Under the pieces are notes generated by a model. That model was not told the DNA's origin, did no database searches, and was given only the letters and a program-made list of their open reading frames with translations. A DNA stretch of 64,000 bases from Lamellibrachia columna. Its lineage: Eukaryota > Annelida > Polychaeta > Sabellida > Siboglinidae. The first letter of the stretch is position 1; every line of letters begins with the position of its first letter. The stretch spans positions 55,358,874 through 55,422,873 of the forward strand of contig OY759270.1 in assembly GCA_963662155.1 (NCBI GenBank). The letters are read 5' to 3'. Positions 55,101 through 57,944 of the stretch are shown piece by piece. The translations under genes were made by a program, and so were the position numbers.

Positions 55101-57122
55101 AGAGGACAGTACATCAGGCCGGTGGTCGTACAGACACTGAGCATGCTATCTGGAGATAGGTCTCAGGGCAAGATAATTCTTGGCTTCAGAGGACAGTACA
55201 TCAGGCCGGTGGTCGTACAGACACTGAGCATGCTATCTGGAGGTAGGTCTCAGGGCAATATAATTCTTGGCTTCAGAGGACAGTACATCAGGCCGGTGGT
55301 CGTACAGACACTGAGCATGCTATCTGGAGGTAGGTCTCAGGGCAAGATAATTCTTGGCTTCAGAGGACAGTACATCAGGCCGGTGGTCGTACAGACACTG
55401 AGCATGCTATCTGGAGGTAGGTCTCATGGCAAGATAATTCTTGGCTTCAGAAGACAGTACATCAGGCCGGTGGTCGTACAGACACTGAGCATGCTATCTG
55501 GAGGTAGGTCTCATGGCAAGATAATTCTTGGCTTCAGAGGACAGTACATCAGGCTGGTGGTCGTACAGACACTGAGCATGCTATCTGGAGGTAGGTCTCA
55601 AGGCAACATAATTCTTGGCTTCAGAGGACAGTACATCAGGCTGGTGGTCGTACAGACACTGAGCATGCTATCTGGAGGTAGGTCTCAGGGCATTGGCAAT
55701 AATAATAATAATAATGATAAATGTTTTATTTCAAGCAAGAGCCCATATATATATATATATATATACACATACAATACAAGAAAAAAACAAATATACACAC
55801 ATGTTGAACATTAAAAGTACATGTAGTGAGAATAAAAAAACTAATATATAATTATATAAATACAGTGCAGTAAAAGTATTTGTAAAATAAGTTAAATTAA
55901 TAAATATATATAAAAGTACACACATCATGAATGCAATTGATCAATCCAGTGTTTAATCATTGGACTTCGATAATAAGTTAGTGTGAAAATAATTCACAAA
56001 AAGTGGATTATTGGACTTTTCTGACCGGAATAAAAGACTAAATATTGACGAGCGAATGCGTTCATTAAAAGATTTTACATCATTAGTAGTGAACATATGG
56101 CTTGCACTACAGCGGGGTGACAAGTTGTGTATAATTCTAAAACTGTTGTTATAAGCAACAGTAATACCTTTCAGACTCTGTTTTTATTTTAATTACACCA
56201 AAGACTTGAGGTGTACATTGAACCACAGTATGAATTAAATAAAGTTGTTTTAATGGAACTGTTGCATAAGTTAAATTTTCTGGCTAAAACATTTGCCTGC
56301 GCATAAATACATCTTTTCTGCCTGATACATCTGACTTATTATCGTCATCATCAGTAAGGTTTTTGTTTATAATATGGCCAAGGTGTGAGGAAGTGTATGA
56401 TTATTAATAACAACAGGATGAATATTTTTCTTGTCCCTAGGTTTGTTATCAATAACCATACAGAAAGATTTGTTAGCATTGTATGTTATATCAAGCATAT
56501 TGCCGTACTCTGCACAACATTCAATGAGTTTTTTCAACCCAGCAACACTAGGTGAAAAAACACAAAGATCATCAGCATACATCATATGGTTCATTATGAC
56601 AACCCATTTGTAGTTTATTCAATCATCTGTTAGGTTTTACATCTGACATATTGATAGAGCTACTTGATTTTATATGCTGGAAATGTGTTGTGTGTTGGGT
56701 AACATGTTGCATGGTACAAATTAACATGTTGCATACTGAGTACATTTGAATGCTGGGTAATGTGTTGCATGTTGGGTAAAATGTTGCATGATGGGAATTA
56801 ACATGTTGCATAATGGAAATTAGATTTTGCATGCTAGGTACATTTGCATGACGCGTAATGTGTTGCATGTTGGGTAAAATGTTGCATAATTGGAATTAAC
56901 AAGTTGAATGCTGGGTAACATAGTTCATGATAGGAGTTAACATGTTGCATAATAGGAATTAACGTGTTGCATACTGGGTAACATGTTGTAGAAGGAACGC
57001 CTCCGATGGTGCGAACCAGAAGAAGTTCCTCCTCCACATCTGTGTGTGACATCTGGGACCAGGTGGGAAAGTTTGACCACCTCCAGTCTTCATTCCTTTC
57101 CAACCACGTTTCTTCTCAATGA
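8509..57122 (+). CDS. ARM/HEAT-like repeat protein gene, 17-exon model
   Basis: Exons: 8509-8618, 13985-14205, 14556-14695, 14986-15183, 15388-15612, 15897-16015, 19045-19167, 22354-22571, 23662-23827, 25483-25765, 32295-32879, 37660-37742, 45281-46809, 47423-47634, 49244-49334, 52738-52893 and 56992-57122. Each is bounded by AG...GT, every junction keeps phase, and the total is 4,590 nt. The product is about 1,529 aa. Residues ~110-600 and ~1,340-1,486 are Leu-rich amphipathic helices in the armadillo/HEAT style. Residues ~824-1,333 are a low-complexity insert: an acidic part, an RPSSG-rich part, then 11-residue repeats. I do not recognise the orthologue. Helical-repeat proteins usually act as binding scaffolds, so a scaffold role is inference only. 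Exons 1 and 17 are the weakest; the donors of exons 3, 4 and 5 are non-consensus GT sites. Confidence 0.72.
9383..11208 (-). mobile_element. hAT-type DNA transposon remnant with 12-bp TIRs
   Basis: The left end CAGACCTGCCAA (9383-9394) is matched exactly by its reverse complement at 11197-11208. GATCTA flanks both sides; if two end bases are shared, the duplication is the 8-bp TGGATCTA typical of hAT. The element split a 21-bp array: its unit occurs just left of 9383 and resumes at 11209. Minus-strand coding sequence at about 11100-10850 ([20 protein letters not shown], then [11 protein letters not shown]) resembles the C-terminal dimerisation region of hAT transposases. The rest of the transposase is gone. 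Confidence 0.72.
11209..11395 (+). repeat. 21-bp minisatellite (GGATCTATATAACACCCACC)
   Basis: About nine units of a 21-bp repeat. A matching partial unit lies at 9350-9382, on the other side of the hAT element, so the array predates that insertion. Confidence 0.92.
11630..11980. repeat. 9-bp array (CACAGCTAG/CACAGCTAC)
   Basis: About 38 units of CACAGCTAG with CTACCA and GTTAGCA variants. Read on the minus strand it gives a spurious Val/Ala/Leu-rich frame. It sits in intron 1 of the ARM gene. Confidence 0.93.
12655..12752. repeat. 21-bp array (GGTAGCTACTTGTCCTACACT)
   Basis: Five near-identical units in intron 1 of the ARM gene. Confidence 0.9.
12860..13075. repeat. Two-copy direct duplication of ~110 bp
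   Basis: GTCTCATAGCACCAA at about 12866 begins a block that runs through TTATGAAGATCAAATG and repeats from about 12968 with a few substitutions and small indels. Confidence 0.85.
13101..13934. mobile_element. Non-autonomous hAT element ending 50 bp before exon 2
   Basis: The termini are CAGGGTTG (13101) and CAACCCTG (ending 13934). Flanking 8-mers TCAAGAAT (13093-13100) and TAAAGAAT (13935-13942) match at 7 of 8 bases, as expected for an aged hAT target duplication. Subterminal sequence is rich in ATTTAAATCA-type motifs on the left and its complement on the right. No transposase is readable. Confidence 0.72.
13985..14205 (+). CDS. ARM gene exon 2
   Basis: Acceptor ATTTTCCGTGTGAGCAG and donor GTAGGC. 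After one base completing the split codon it reads [20 protein letters not shown] and later [20 protein letters not shown], ending in an acidic Thr/Glu-rich tail. It is charged and Cys-containing, probably a mostly disordered N-terminal region. It runs from phase 2 to phase 1. Confidence 0.68.
14556..14695 (+). CDS. ARM gene exon 3
   Basis: Acceptor TTTGAGCAG; 140 nt encode [20 protein letters not shown] and [20 protein letters not shown], ending QLKR. This is an amphipathic, helix-forming pattern. The phases fit: G from exon 2 plus GT gives Gly, and the exon ends in phase 0. The donor GTCGGT is weak. Confidence 0.65.
14825..14895. repeat. (CA)n/(CGCA)n microsatellite
   Basis: CACACA runs flank a CGCACGCACG core, in intron 3. 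Confidence 0.95.
14986..15183 (+). CDS. ARM gene exon 4
   Basis: Acceptor CTGTTTGTCTGCAG; encodes [20 protein letters not shown], then [20 protein letters not shown] and [12 protein letters not shown]. Paired Leu-rich helices with the N-x-x-x-F-L-x-x-G-x-L-D-x-L spacing are typical of armadillo repeats. Donor GTACAA is weak; 66 codons in phase 0. Confidence 0.7.
15388..15612 (+). CDS. ARM gene exon 5
   Basis: Acceptor GTGACAGTAG, the only AG here that leaves an open frame. It encodes [40 protein letters not shown] and [20 protein letters not shown], which are helical-repeat-like. It ends at a weak donor, GTGGTT, in phase 0. The first ATG of this frame is internal to the protein, not a start. 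Confidence 0.65.
15897..16015 (+). CDS. ARM gene exon 6
   Basis: Acceptor TTTTGTGTGTCACAG and donor GTAGGG. Encodes [20 protein letters not shown] and [18 protein letters not shown] plus two bases. The split codon completes as Cys with the first base of exon 7. The I-F-P-x-L-x-D-I-L-x-x-G ending is a typical ARM second helix and loop. Confidence 0.76.
16085..17600 (+). pseudogene. Decayed 5'-truncated LINE with C-terminal C2H2 finger
   Basis: Frames broken by indels read, in order: [39 protein letters not shown] (RT motif A), [17 protein letters not shown] (motif B region), [10 protein letters not shown] (motif C), [17 protein letters not shown], and finally [20 protein letters not shown], a C2H2 zinc finger. 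These are the landmarks of a LINE ORF2 from reverse transcriptase core to C-terminus. The endonuclease is missing, so the copy is 5'-truncated. It lies in intron 6 of the ARM gene in the same orientation. I do not assign a clade. Confidence 0.82.
17950..19044 (+). repeat. 66-bp array copying the exon 7 acceptor
   Basis: Sixteen periods of exactly 66 bp separate the first GTTGCAG|TCACCT (17989) from the real exon 7 acceptor at 19045. Each unit contains intron sequence ending GATGTTGCAG followed by the first bases of exon 7 (TCACCTCCAGAAGCAGGTC; exon 7 itself has TCACCTGCAG). Variants with CAGTGTAAGTG and CGATGTAAGTA partly alternate. The long minus-strand frame across it arises because 66 is divisible by three. 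Confidence 0.95.
19045..19167 (+). CDS. ARM gene exon 7
   Basis: Begins immediately after the last unit of the 66-bp array; donor GTGAGA. After the split Cys codon it encodes [20 protein letters not shown] and [19 protein letters not shown], helical-repeat type. Of the 17 equivalent acceptors only this last one leads into unique coding sequence. It runs from phase 2 to phase 2. Confidence 0.76.
19258..19290. repeat. (AAT)n microsatellite
   Basis: AATAATAATAATAATATTAATAAT run in intron 7, upstream of the 58-bp array. Confidence 0.9.
19535..22353 (+). repeat. 58-bp array copying the exon 8 acceptor and exon start
   Basis: About 50 units, mostly 58 bp, with shorter variants around 52-57 bp. 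Each contains a T-rich tract and TGTTACAG, then a copy of the first 37 bases of exon 8 (CAAGGTGCTGGAGTGTGCAG and on to TGTGTCAG). The final unit flows into exon 8. Subfamilies occur, for example units with TTTAGGACCATTTTTG. Cys-rich open frames in all three plus-strand frames are artefacts of the array. Confidence 0.95.
22354..22571 (+). CDS. ARM gene exon 8
   Basis: Acceptor TTGTGTTACAG, the last unit of the 58-bp array; donor GTACCG. Encodes [20 protein letters not shown], then [40 protein letters not shown] and [10 protein letters not shown]. The [13 protein letters not shown] helix is a classic ARM/HEAT signature. It runs from phase 2 to phase 1. Confidence 0.82.
22586..23420 (+). repeat. 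G-rich ~37-bp minisatellite after exon 8
   Basis: Units of the type GGGGAGGGCATGTATGGGGT plus GGGGATGTGTAGGGT, starting about 15 bp downstream of the exon 8 donor. The sense strand carries several GGG/GGGG runs per unit. Pro/His-rich minus-strand frames are by-products. Confidence 0.93.
23421..23585 (+). repeat. 20-bp array (AGGAAGGTRCATTGGAAGGT)
   Basis: About eight units of GGAAGGTGCATA/GGAAGGTACATT directly follow the G-rich array in intron 8. Confidence 0.9.
23662..23827 (+). CDS. ARM gene exon 9
   Basis: Acceptor CTGCTGTGTGCCTGCAG and donor GTGAGT. Encodes [20 protein letters not shown], then [20 protein letters not shown] and [10 protein letters not shown]: a basic loop, then hydrophobic helices. 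It runs from phase 1 to phase 2. If unspliced it would stop at the TGA overlapping the donor. Confidence 0.78.
23850..25140. repeat. 37-bp array in intron 9
   Basis: Imperfect units of CATTGCTATTCCTCCAGTAG plus CATCGTTATTGGAACCT, about 35 copies. A block near 24110-24500 recurs near 24590-25000 with the same variant order, so a higher-order duplication of roughly 480 bp is present. Confidence 0.92.
25483..25765 (+). CDS. ARM gene exon 10
   Basis: Acceptor GAATTCTTGTAG and donor GTATTC. Encodes [60 protein letters not shown] and a polar tail ending MSIFEVEE. Helical core plus polar linker; it runs from phase 2 to phase 0. Confidence 0.8.
25868..30372 (+). repeat. 27-bp minisatellite, ~167 units, with ~1-kb higher-order repeat
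   Basis: Unit TGCTTGCACTATATATGTAT plus GTACACA. Point variants (TGTATA, CTATGTA, GTCCACA, TACGCA, ATGATTG) form an ordered pattern. The variant order from 27274 recurs from 28273, 999 bp or 37 units later. Because 27 is divisible by three, all frames stay open for hundreds of codons on both strands; none is a gene. It lies in intron 10. Confidence 0.97.
30373..31608. mobile_element. Non-autonomous hAT element inside the 27-bp array
   Basis: Terminal inverted repeats TAGTGCCCTGC (30373) and GCAGGGCACTA (ending 31608). The 8-bp target duplication GTATGTAC occurs at 30365-30372 and 31609-31616, where an uninterrupted array unit has only one copy. Both subterminal regions, about 200 bp each, are dense in GGCCCGGCCC-type motifs in opposite orientations. 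The centre is AT-rich and non-coding. The 8-bp duplication and TIR form fit hAT. Confidence 0.85.
31609..32032. repeat. Distal 27-bp array, (TA)n tracts and an inverted array segment
   Basis: The array resumes after the hAT element with a CACCATATATG subtype. (TA)n tracts follow at about 31845-31885 and 31983-32032. Between them, at about 31925-31970, the unit appears reverse-complemented (ACATACATATATGGTGCAAG), so the array ends in an inverted repeat. Confidence 0.88.
32295..32879 (+). CDS. ARM gene exon 11
   Basis: Acceptor TCCTGTTCTTCAG and a strong donor, GTAAGT. It has 195 codons in phase 0: [20 protein letters not shown], a long charged Ser/Glu/Lys-rich middle (including [20 protein letters not shown]), then [20 protein letters not shown] and ACNNITIK. 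A hydrophobic helix at each end brackets a probably disordered loop. Confidence 0.82.
33066..33695 (+). repeat. 18-bp array (ATAGCCTTATTCTTGTGA)
   Basis: About 35 units in intron 11, with GAATACCC, GTATAGCC and TTTTTG variants. Open frames on both strands are artefacts of the 18-bp period. Confidence 0.94.
33700..36020 (-). mobile_element. Antisense DNA-transposon fossil with long inverted ends
   Basis: The block at 33940-34060 (CATGTAACCTCAGATTTTGT, then GAAGCATACAT and GAAAGTTTGATCATG) is the reverse complement of 35850-35990; a third, weaker copy lies at 34150-34260. Between them the minus strand reads fragments: [60 protein letters not shown] followed by [11 protein letters not shown], and [20 protein letters not shown]. 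The YFSDG...Q.KN block resembles a multi-copy transposase-like family of invertebrates whose superfamily I cannot name. Stops and frame breaks show it is dead. Confidence 0.6.
36103..37629. mobile_element. TA-flanked inverted-repeat element next to exon 12
   Basis: The left end TGTGACCCACCTT...AAACGAGTC (36103) matches the reverse complement of the right end, GACTCGTTTTGCGAAGGTGG followed by GTCACA (ending 37629). TA lies on both outer sides, as in Tc1/mariner-type insertions. The interior includes a (CAA)n run at 37112-37146 and no transposase. The right end lies 30 bp upstream of exon 12. Confidence 0.7.
37660..37742 (+). CDS. ARM gene exon 12
   Basis: Acceptor TTTTCCATTTGTGCAG and a strong donor, GTAAGT. 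83 nt encode [20 protein letters not shown] and AQASSNEK, starting in phase 0 and ending in phase 2. The short helix continues the repeat begun at the end of exon 11. Confidence 0.75.
37979..38235 (+). repeat. 31-bp array (GATAATGTATTTGTTCTGGA)
   Basis: Eight units of GATAATGTATTTGTTCTGGA plus CCTCAGACA in intron 12. Confidence 0.9.
38620..38961 (+). pseudogene. Older CR1-like LINE copy, left part (internally deleted)
   Basis: 38620-38640 is identical to the first 21 bp of the full-length element at 38962. From 38641 it jumps to sequence corresponding to 42594 of that element, inside the reverse transcriptase, and follows it to 38961. About 3.6 kb is therefore missing. A lost base near 38898 breaks motif A (YLDFQKAF then out of frame). 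It continues at 43985 after the nested insertion. Confidence 0.82.
39718..41025 (+). CDS. LINE ORF1: zinc finger, coiled coil, SGNH esterase-like
   Basis: 435 aa, opening [21 protein letters not shown]17, C20, C31, W35, C47 and C50 form a PHD-like zinc-binding pattern, followed by a Leu/Glu heptad-like stretch ([20 protein letters not shown]). Residues ~120-235 are a Lys/Glu/Gly-rich segment made of 25-residue tandem repeats. The C-terminal half is an SGNH/GDSL hydrolase fold: GDSIV near residue 260 (nucleophile Ser), VGTNN near 310, and DGLHLSGKG near 396 supplying Asp and His. CR1-type ORF1 proteins carry this esterase and bind RNA. The frame ends TCT TTA AAC TAG, which makes the slippery site described separately. 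Confidence 0.86.
   Translation: MMAPCKRQLKATRHLICGSCSNWVDFVKSGCEKSWAEVQADSFSFECRGCARMKELEVELEELRLLVVAMVGREQGSCAGSSGEGTVDDKVGKDTRDARESSPQPGRKLRGGKVTGHRETGRKETGRKGMGGKTTGVKERGVGETGGKEKGVGETGGKTTGVKERGVAETGGKEKGVGETGGKTTGVKERGVAETGGKETGGKTTGVKERGVGETGGKEKGVGETEGKGSGQNVMEGIERKSYSAAVIEGVRKRARVFVGDSIVRKTDRVLNKGDDVVVCLPGAKIEAITERVKNIVGSGKGGSVLVHVGTNNVEREGTTAIVRKYRQLVRTLKQTRVEQVILSGILPVMGRRGHKYRNCRGMAINMLVQRLCREEEVGFVDLWGSFVGRADMYMKDGLHLSGKGAAVFADKLSAAVDSDLGTMTNIFGSKHSLN
40111..40395 (+). repeat. 75-bp coding minisatellite inside LINE ORF1
   Basis: Units start at 40111, 40186, 40261 (60-bp short unit) and 40321. Each full unit encodes 25 residues beginning [11 protein letters not shown]. Lengths are multiples of three, so the frame is kept. 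Confidence 0.9.
41010..43901 (+). CDS. LINE ORF2: APE endonuclease and reverse transcriptase
   Basis: The frame opens after a TAA at 41007-41009, overlapping ORF1, and runs to 43901 (~963 codons). Endonuclease: [13 protein letters not shown] (Asn), IGITESWAN (Glu), [13 protein letters not shown] (Asp) and [10 protein letters not shown] (Asp-His), all catalytic blocks present. Reverse transcriptase: [45 protein letters not shown] (motif A), [20 protein letters not shown] (motif B) and FADDTKLF (motif C). The C-terminal region has [20 protein letters not shown] and [12 protein letters not shown]. The first ATG in frame is at 41187, downstream of the LNAR block, so AUG initiation would lose part of the endonuclease. 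Expression by -1 frameshifting from ORF1 is proposed. Confidence 0.9.
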   Translation, partial: TFFKLEVQGGYLEVSQAEQEATSTDKPISNHPKIISEKGYRCVCLNARSIVNKKNELNIMVEDIDPHIIGITESWANIDITDAELGLTGYVMFRKDRIGRRGGGVILYVKESIQAYEIKLEREADCDEAVWCKIVSGNSKLTIGLVYRSPNINEEDNTKIKNAIKEVSKGECIIMGDFNHGHIQWNSLESTGIEDQQFLCLIQDSFLTQHVLEPTRGENVLDIVLSSQQELVDNVKIFEPLGNSDHNQIHFDINVKSESKNKKTYKRNFHKGNYKDMRKYLAQLDWNNMLMDKTAIECWNILKYEIESIIDKFVPFRKQGKRCRKKHLSKEAIRKIMLKQTMWRVYRRTRKEEDYAKYKEALNAATTEIRQSKRSYEQKLACNIKTDSKSFYAYVRSKQNVQDKVGPIEDSAGNIISQGFLMAEDLNGYFSSVFTKEDISSLPVADGKFQGAKSDYLGPLVVTPELVARKIKAMKDNKSPGVDGIPPKLLMETVDQISIPLARVFNLSLKEGVVPFEWKEANIIPLFKKGSRNKSENYRPVSLTSVICKLLEKLIKDHMVDFLVKHKLLNSSQHGFLKARSCLTNMLCFLEEITKWIDMGSPVDIIYLDFQKAFDKVPHQRLLLKLKAHGIGDSITDWIEQWLTDRRQRVVVDGEVSNWKSVLSGVPQGSVLGPILFLIYINDLDESITSNVLKFADDTKLFRKVNTDGDKQHLQNDLDRLVKWSEKWQMLFNFGKCKCLHTGHGNLNVNYKMGATVLGTTVKEKDLGVTISADMKVSEQCGIAASKGNQILGLIRRNITYKGKKLIIPLYKAIVRPHLEYCIQAWRPYRKKDIDTLERIQRRATKMIPELRDLSYEERLKECGLTTLETRRLRGDQIEVFKILNGYENIDRNMFFSLKKDSRTRGHEVKLVKDQCRLDIRKHSFSQRTINEWNKLSTDCVTASSVNMFKNKVDTYIRRAGYK
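41016..41022 (+). promoter_or_regulatory. Candidate -1 ribosomal frameshift heptamer TTTAAAC
   Basis: In the ORF1 frame this reads T TTA AAC followed directly by the TAG stop. It is a canonical X XXY YYZ heptamer in the correct frame. A one-base backward slip continues CTA GAA GTG CAG, exactly the ORF2 frame. Confidence 0.7.
43985..45057 (+). pseudogene. Older CR1-like LINE copy, right part
   Basis: Continues the copy interrupted by the full-length element, from sequence equivalent to 42913 through the shared 3' end GGATGGCAAATCTTG at 45057. A 301-codon frame (44069-44974) from [20 protein letters not shown] through FADDTKVF to the C-terminus is still open and nearly identical to the intact ORF2. 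An upstream stop (TAG, then AATAATGG near 44000) and the large internal deletion make the copy inactive. Confidence 0.88.
45281..46809 (+). CDS. ARM gene exon 13, large low-complexity exon
   Basis: Acceptor GTTGCTACTAACAG and donor GTGAGT; 1,529 nt, phase 2 to phase 1. Order of regions: an acidic/Lys-rich start ([20 protein letters not shown]); a Ser/Thr/Asp-rich part; [20 protein letters not shown], a short conserved-looking helix; an RPSSG-type repeat (about 45885-46070); fourteen 11-residue repeats (46155-46616); and [20 protein letters not shown] followed by a basic segment with [17 protein letters not shown]. The exon is probably largely disordered between two helical-repeat domains. It is by far the longest exon. 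Confidence 0.84.
46155..46616 (+). repeat. Fourteen 33-bp coding repeats (11-residue period)
   Basis: The register is exact: V codons at 46155 and 46584 are 13 x 33 bp apart. Approximate residue consensus V-E-K-K-E-T-F-P-K-Q-N. Copies have diverged at DNA level, unlike the intronic arrays. Confidence 0.92.
46835..46900. repeat. AT-rich microsatellite (ATAATATAACAATAT)
   Basis: Several imperfect units begin about 25 bp downstream of the exon 13 donor. Confidence 0.85.
47423..47634 (+). CDS. ARM gene exon 14
   Basis: Acceptor TATGGCGTGCAG and donor GTGGGT. Encodes [20 protein letters not shown], then [20 protein letters not shown] and [20 protein letters not shown], ending HSQ. A Gln/Pro linker leads back into ARM-like helices. 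Phase 1 to phase 0. The donor is the first unit of an 18-bp array. Confidence 0.8.
47635..48200 (+). repeat. 18-bp array starting at the exon 14 donor
   Basis: Unit GTGGGTGGTCTCTTCTAG begins with the exon's own donor and ends in a pyrimidine tract plus AG. About 25 units, loosening after 48080 into longer variants with TACACTGCTAG. Confidence 0.94.
48400..49243 (+). repeat. 36-41-bp array ending at the exon 15 acceptor
   Basis: Early units: GTACAACATATATGATTGTG plus ATGTCACTCTGGACAG (36 bp). Later units are about 41-44 bp with GTAGAACATGTCATTGTGG. Each ends GACAG|GTA, the same junction as exon 15 (GGGACAG|GTACACATG). Confidence 0.94.
49244..49334 (+). CDS. ARM gene exon 15
   Basis: 91 nt between acceptor GTCACTTGGGACAG and a strong donor, GTAAGT. 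Encodes [20 protein letters not shown] and [10 protein letters not shown] plus one base. The G-V-I-x-K-L-V-D-F-L pattern is a textbook ARM helix 3. Arrays abut both ends. Confidence 0.8.
49335..49555 (+). repeat. 27-bp array copying the exon 15 donor
   Basis: Eight units of GTGAGTACCAGTCCTTACAG plus ACCATGG; the first has GTAAGT. Each unit holds a consensus donor, a CCTTACAG acceptor-like end and the last bases of exon 15. It stays open in the exon 15 frame (9-residue units GEYQSLQTM). Confidence 0.95.
49610..50455 (+). repeat. 26-bp array (TAAGAGATGGGCTGTATCCC TAAACC)
   Basis: About 32 units in intron 15. CCCTAAACC segments look telomere-like, but the full unit is not a telomeric repeat. 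Confidence 0.94.
50505..52715 (+). repeat. 34-bp array (ACTGTTGTTGTTACTGTACA CACTGTGACTAGCA)
   Basis: About 65 units, with GCTGCTG, ATCAACTG and TTCCTG variants arranged in recurring blocks. It ends about 20 bp before the exon 16 acceptor. Confidence 0.95.
52738..52893 (+). CDS. ARM gene exon 16
   Basis: Acceptor CATTCTGTCTTCCGTCAG and donor GTAGGT. Encodes [40 protein letters not shown] and [12 protein letters not shown] plus one base. This is a full ARM repeat ([10 protein letters not shown]...VVVQTLSML). Phase 1 to phase 1. Its last 41 bases and donor are amplified downstream. Confidence 0.82.
52894..55692 (+). repeat. 87-bp array copying the exon 16 end and donor
   Basis: Donors at 52894 and 55678 are exactly 32 x 87 bp apart, giving 33 GTAGGT sites. 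Each unit is intron sequence (GTAGGTCTCAGGGCAAGATA and on to ACATCAG) plus a 41-bp copy of the exon 16 end (CAGGCCGGTGGTCGTACAGA and on to TCTGGAG). Older and newer blocks differ by GCTGTCTGG versus GCTATCTGG and by AGGGCAAG versus ATGGCAAG. It is open in the exon 16 frame except for a TAG at about 53254. Confidence 0.96.
55693..56640 (-). pseudogene. Decayed 5'-truncated LINE, antisense, abutting the 87-bp array
   Basis: The minus strand from 56600 reads [20 protein letters not shown] then [20 protein letters not shown], the YADD motif C block of a LINE reverse transcriptase. Below it, broken frames continue to a (ATT)n tail at 55696-55715 (plus strand AATAATAATAAT), preceded by a (TA)n run at 55745-55765. 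It is inserted where the 87-bp array breaks off in mid-unit. Confidence 0.8.
56690..56990. repeat. Degenerate array (AACATGTTGCATAATGGGAATT)
   Basis: Imperfect units of about 20-35 bp built on ACATGTTGCATGxTGGG run up to the proposed exon 17 acceptor. Confidence 0.85.
56992..57122 (+). CDS. ARM gene exon 17, proposed terminal exon
   Basis: Acceptor ACATGTTGTAG at the end of the degenerate array. In phase 1 it reads [20 protein letters not shown] then [20 protein letters not shown] and SSQ before a TGA at 57120-57122. The phase fits exon 16 and brings the model to a whole number of codons. No homology is recognised, and the opposite strand is also open over part of it. Confidence 0.45.
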
Positions 57123-57600
57123 CTGTCAACCTCCCAGTTTACATTCCTTCCAATGTTTGCGATACATCACCCTCTCCATCTAATTGTCATCCTTTTGTGT
57201 ATATTTATTGTATATTTAAAGCATTTGGGAAAATTTATTATTTTACACTTAAAGGTTCTTCTGCAAAAATAACACATTATCTGAAATATTTTAGCACATA
57301 CTATCAACAATGCAATGCTGTCCAAACACTGTATGTTAAGACAAAACAAAAGTCATGGTTTTGGGCCTATGCATCTAAGAGTTAATACAACCTAACCATG
57401 TGCAACTAAAATTAAGAATATCATGCCAATGGTTTACTCATAATGTGTTCTATAAGTGGTAGATTCTGGTCAGTTCTCCGTTTATGTGGCGGCTGACATA
57501 TTAACCAGCATGACCAATAAGAGCATGTGCAGTTCTATGATTTTGCCAAAGATGCATTAGGTTTGATATTCAATCACTAATAAACAATACTTGGGATCCC
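57123..57600 (+). other. Proposed 3' UTR of the ARM gene
   Basis: AT-rich, no coding signal, ending near the AATAAA at 57579-57584. This depends on exon 17 being real. Confidence 0.4.
57579..57584 (+). terminator. Candidate polyadenylation signal AATAAA
   Basis: Canonical hexamer about 460 bp after the proposed stop codon of the ARM gene. Confidence 0.4.
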
Positions 57601-57944
57601 ACAAGGAACAACATTTTAACACAGCTTACATAGATTTACTAGATATGCCAAAATGTGCTTTATACAAAACTACAGAGAACAGTGCTCTATGCCAAATTGT
57701 TACATTTGTGGACACTTAATAATTAAATTATTAAAATTTTCATATTTCATTACTTCTGTTAATTTACGTATCAACTGTACTGTAATTAGTACGTCAGATG
57801 TAAATGAATATATTTGCTAGATTCTAAATTAAGTCAATTTATTTACCCTTTGAGATTTTGTCATCATTTAATGATAAAATAACTGAAATATTTGTCAAAC
57901 CTGTTTTGGAAGTTATGCACTTGTGTTATTATTATTACGAAAGT
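57601..57944. other. AT-rich spacer with no recognised feature
   Basis: No open frame, repeat or splice-bounded exon was seen between the proposed polyadenylation site and the 25-bp array. Confidence 0.4.

Noticed and set aside
57001..57103. Minus-strand frame [15 protein letters not shown] over proposed exon 17
   Set aside because: It runs into the degenerate array with no splice signal; the plus-strand reading fits the ARM gene phase. Not excluded outright.
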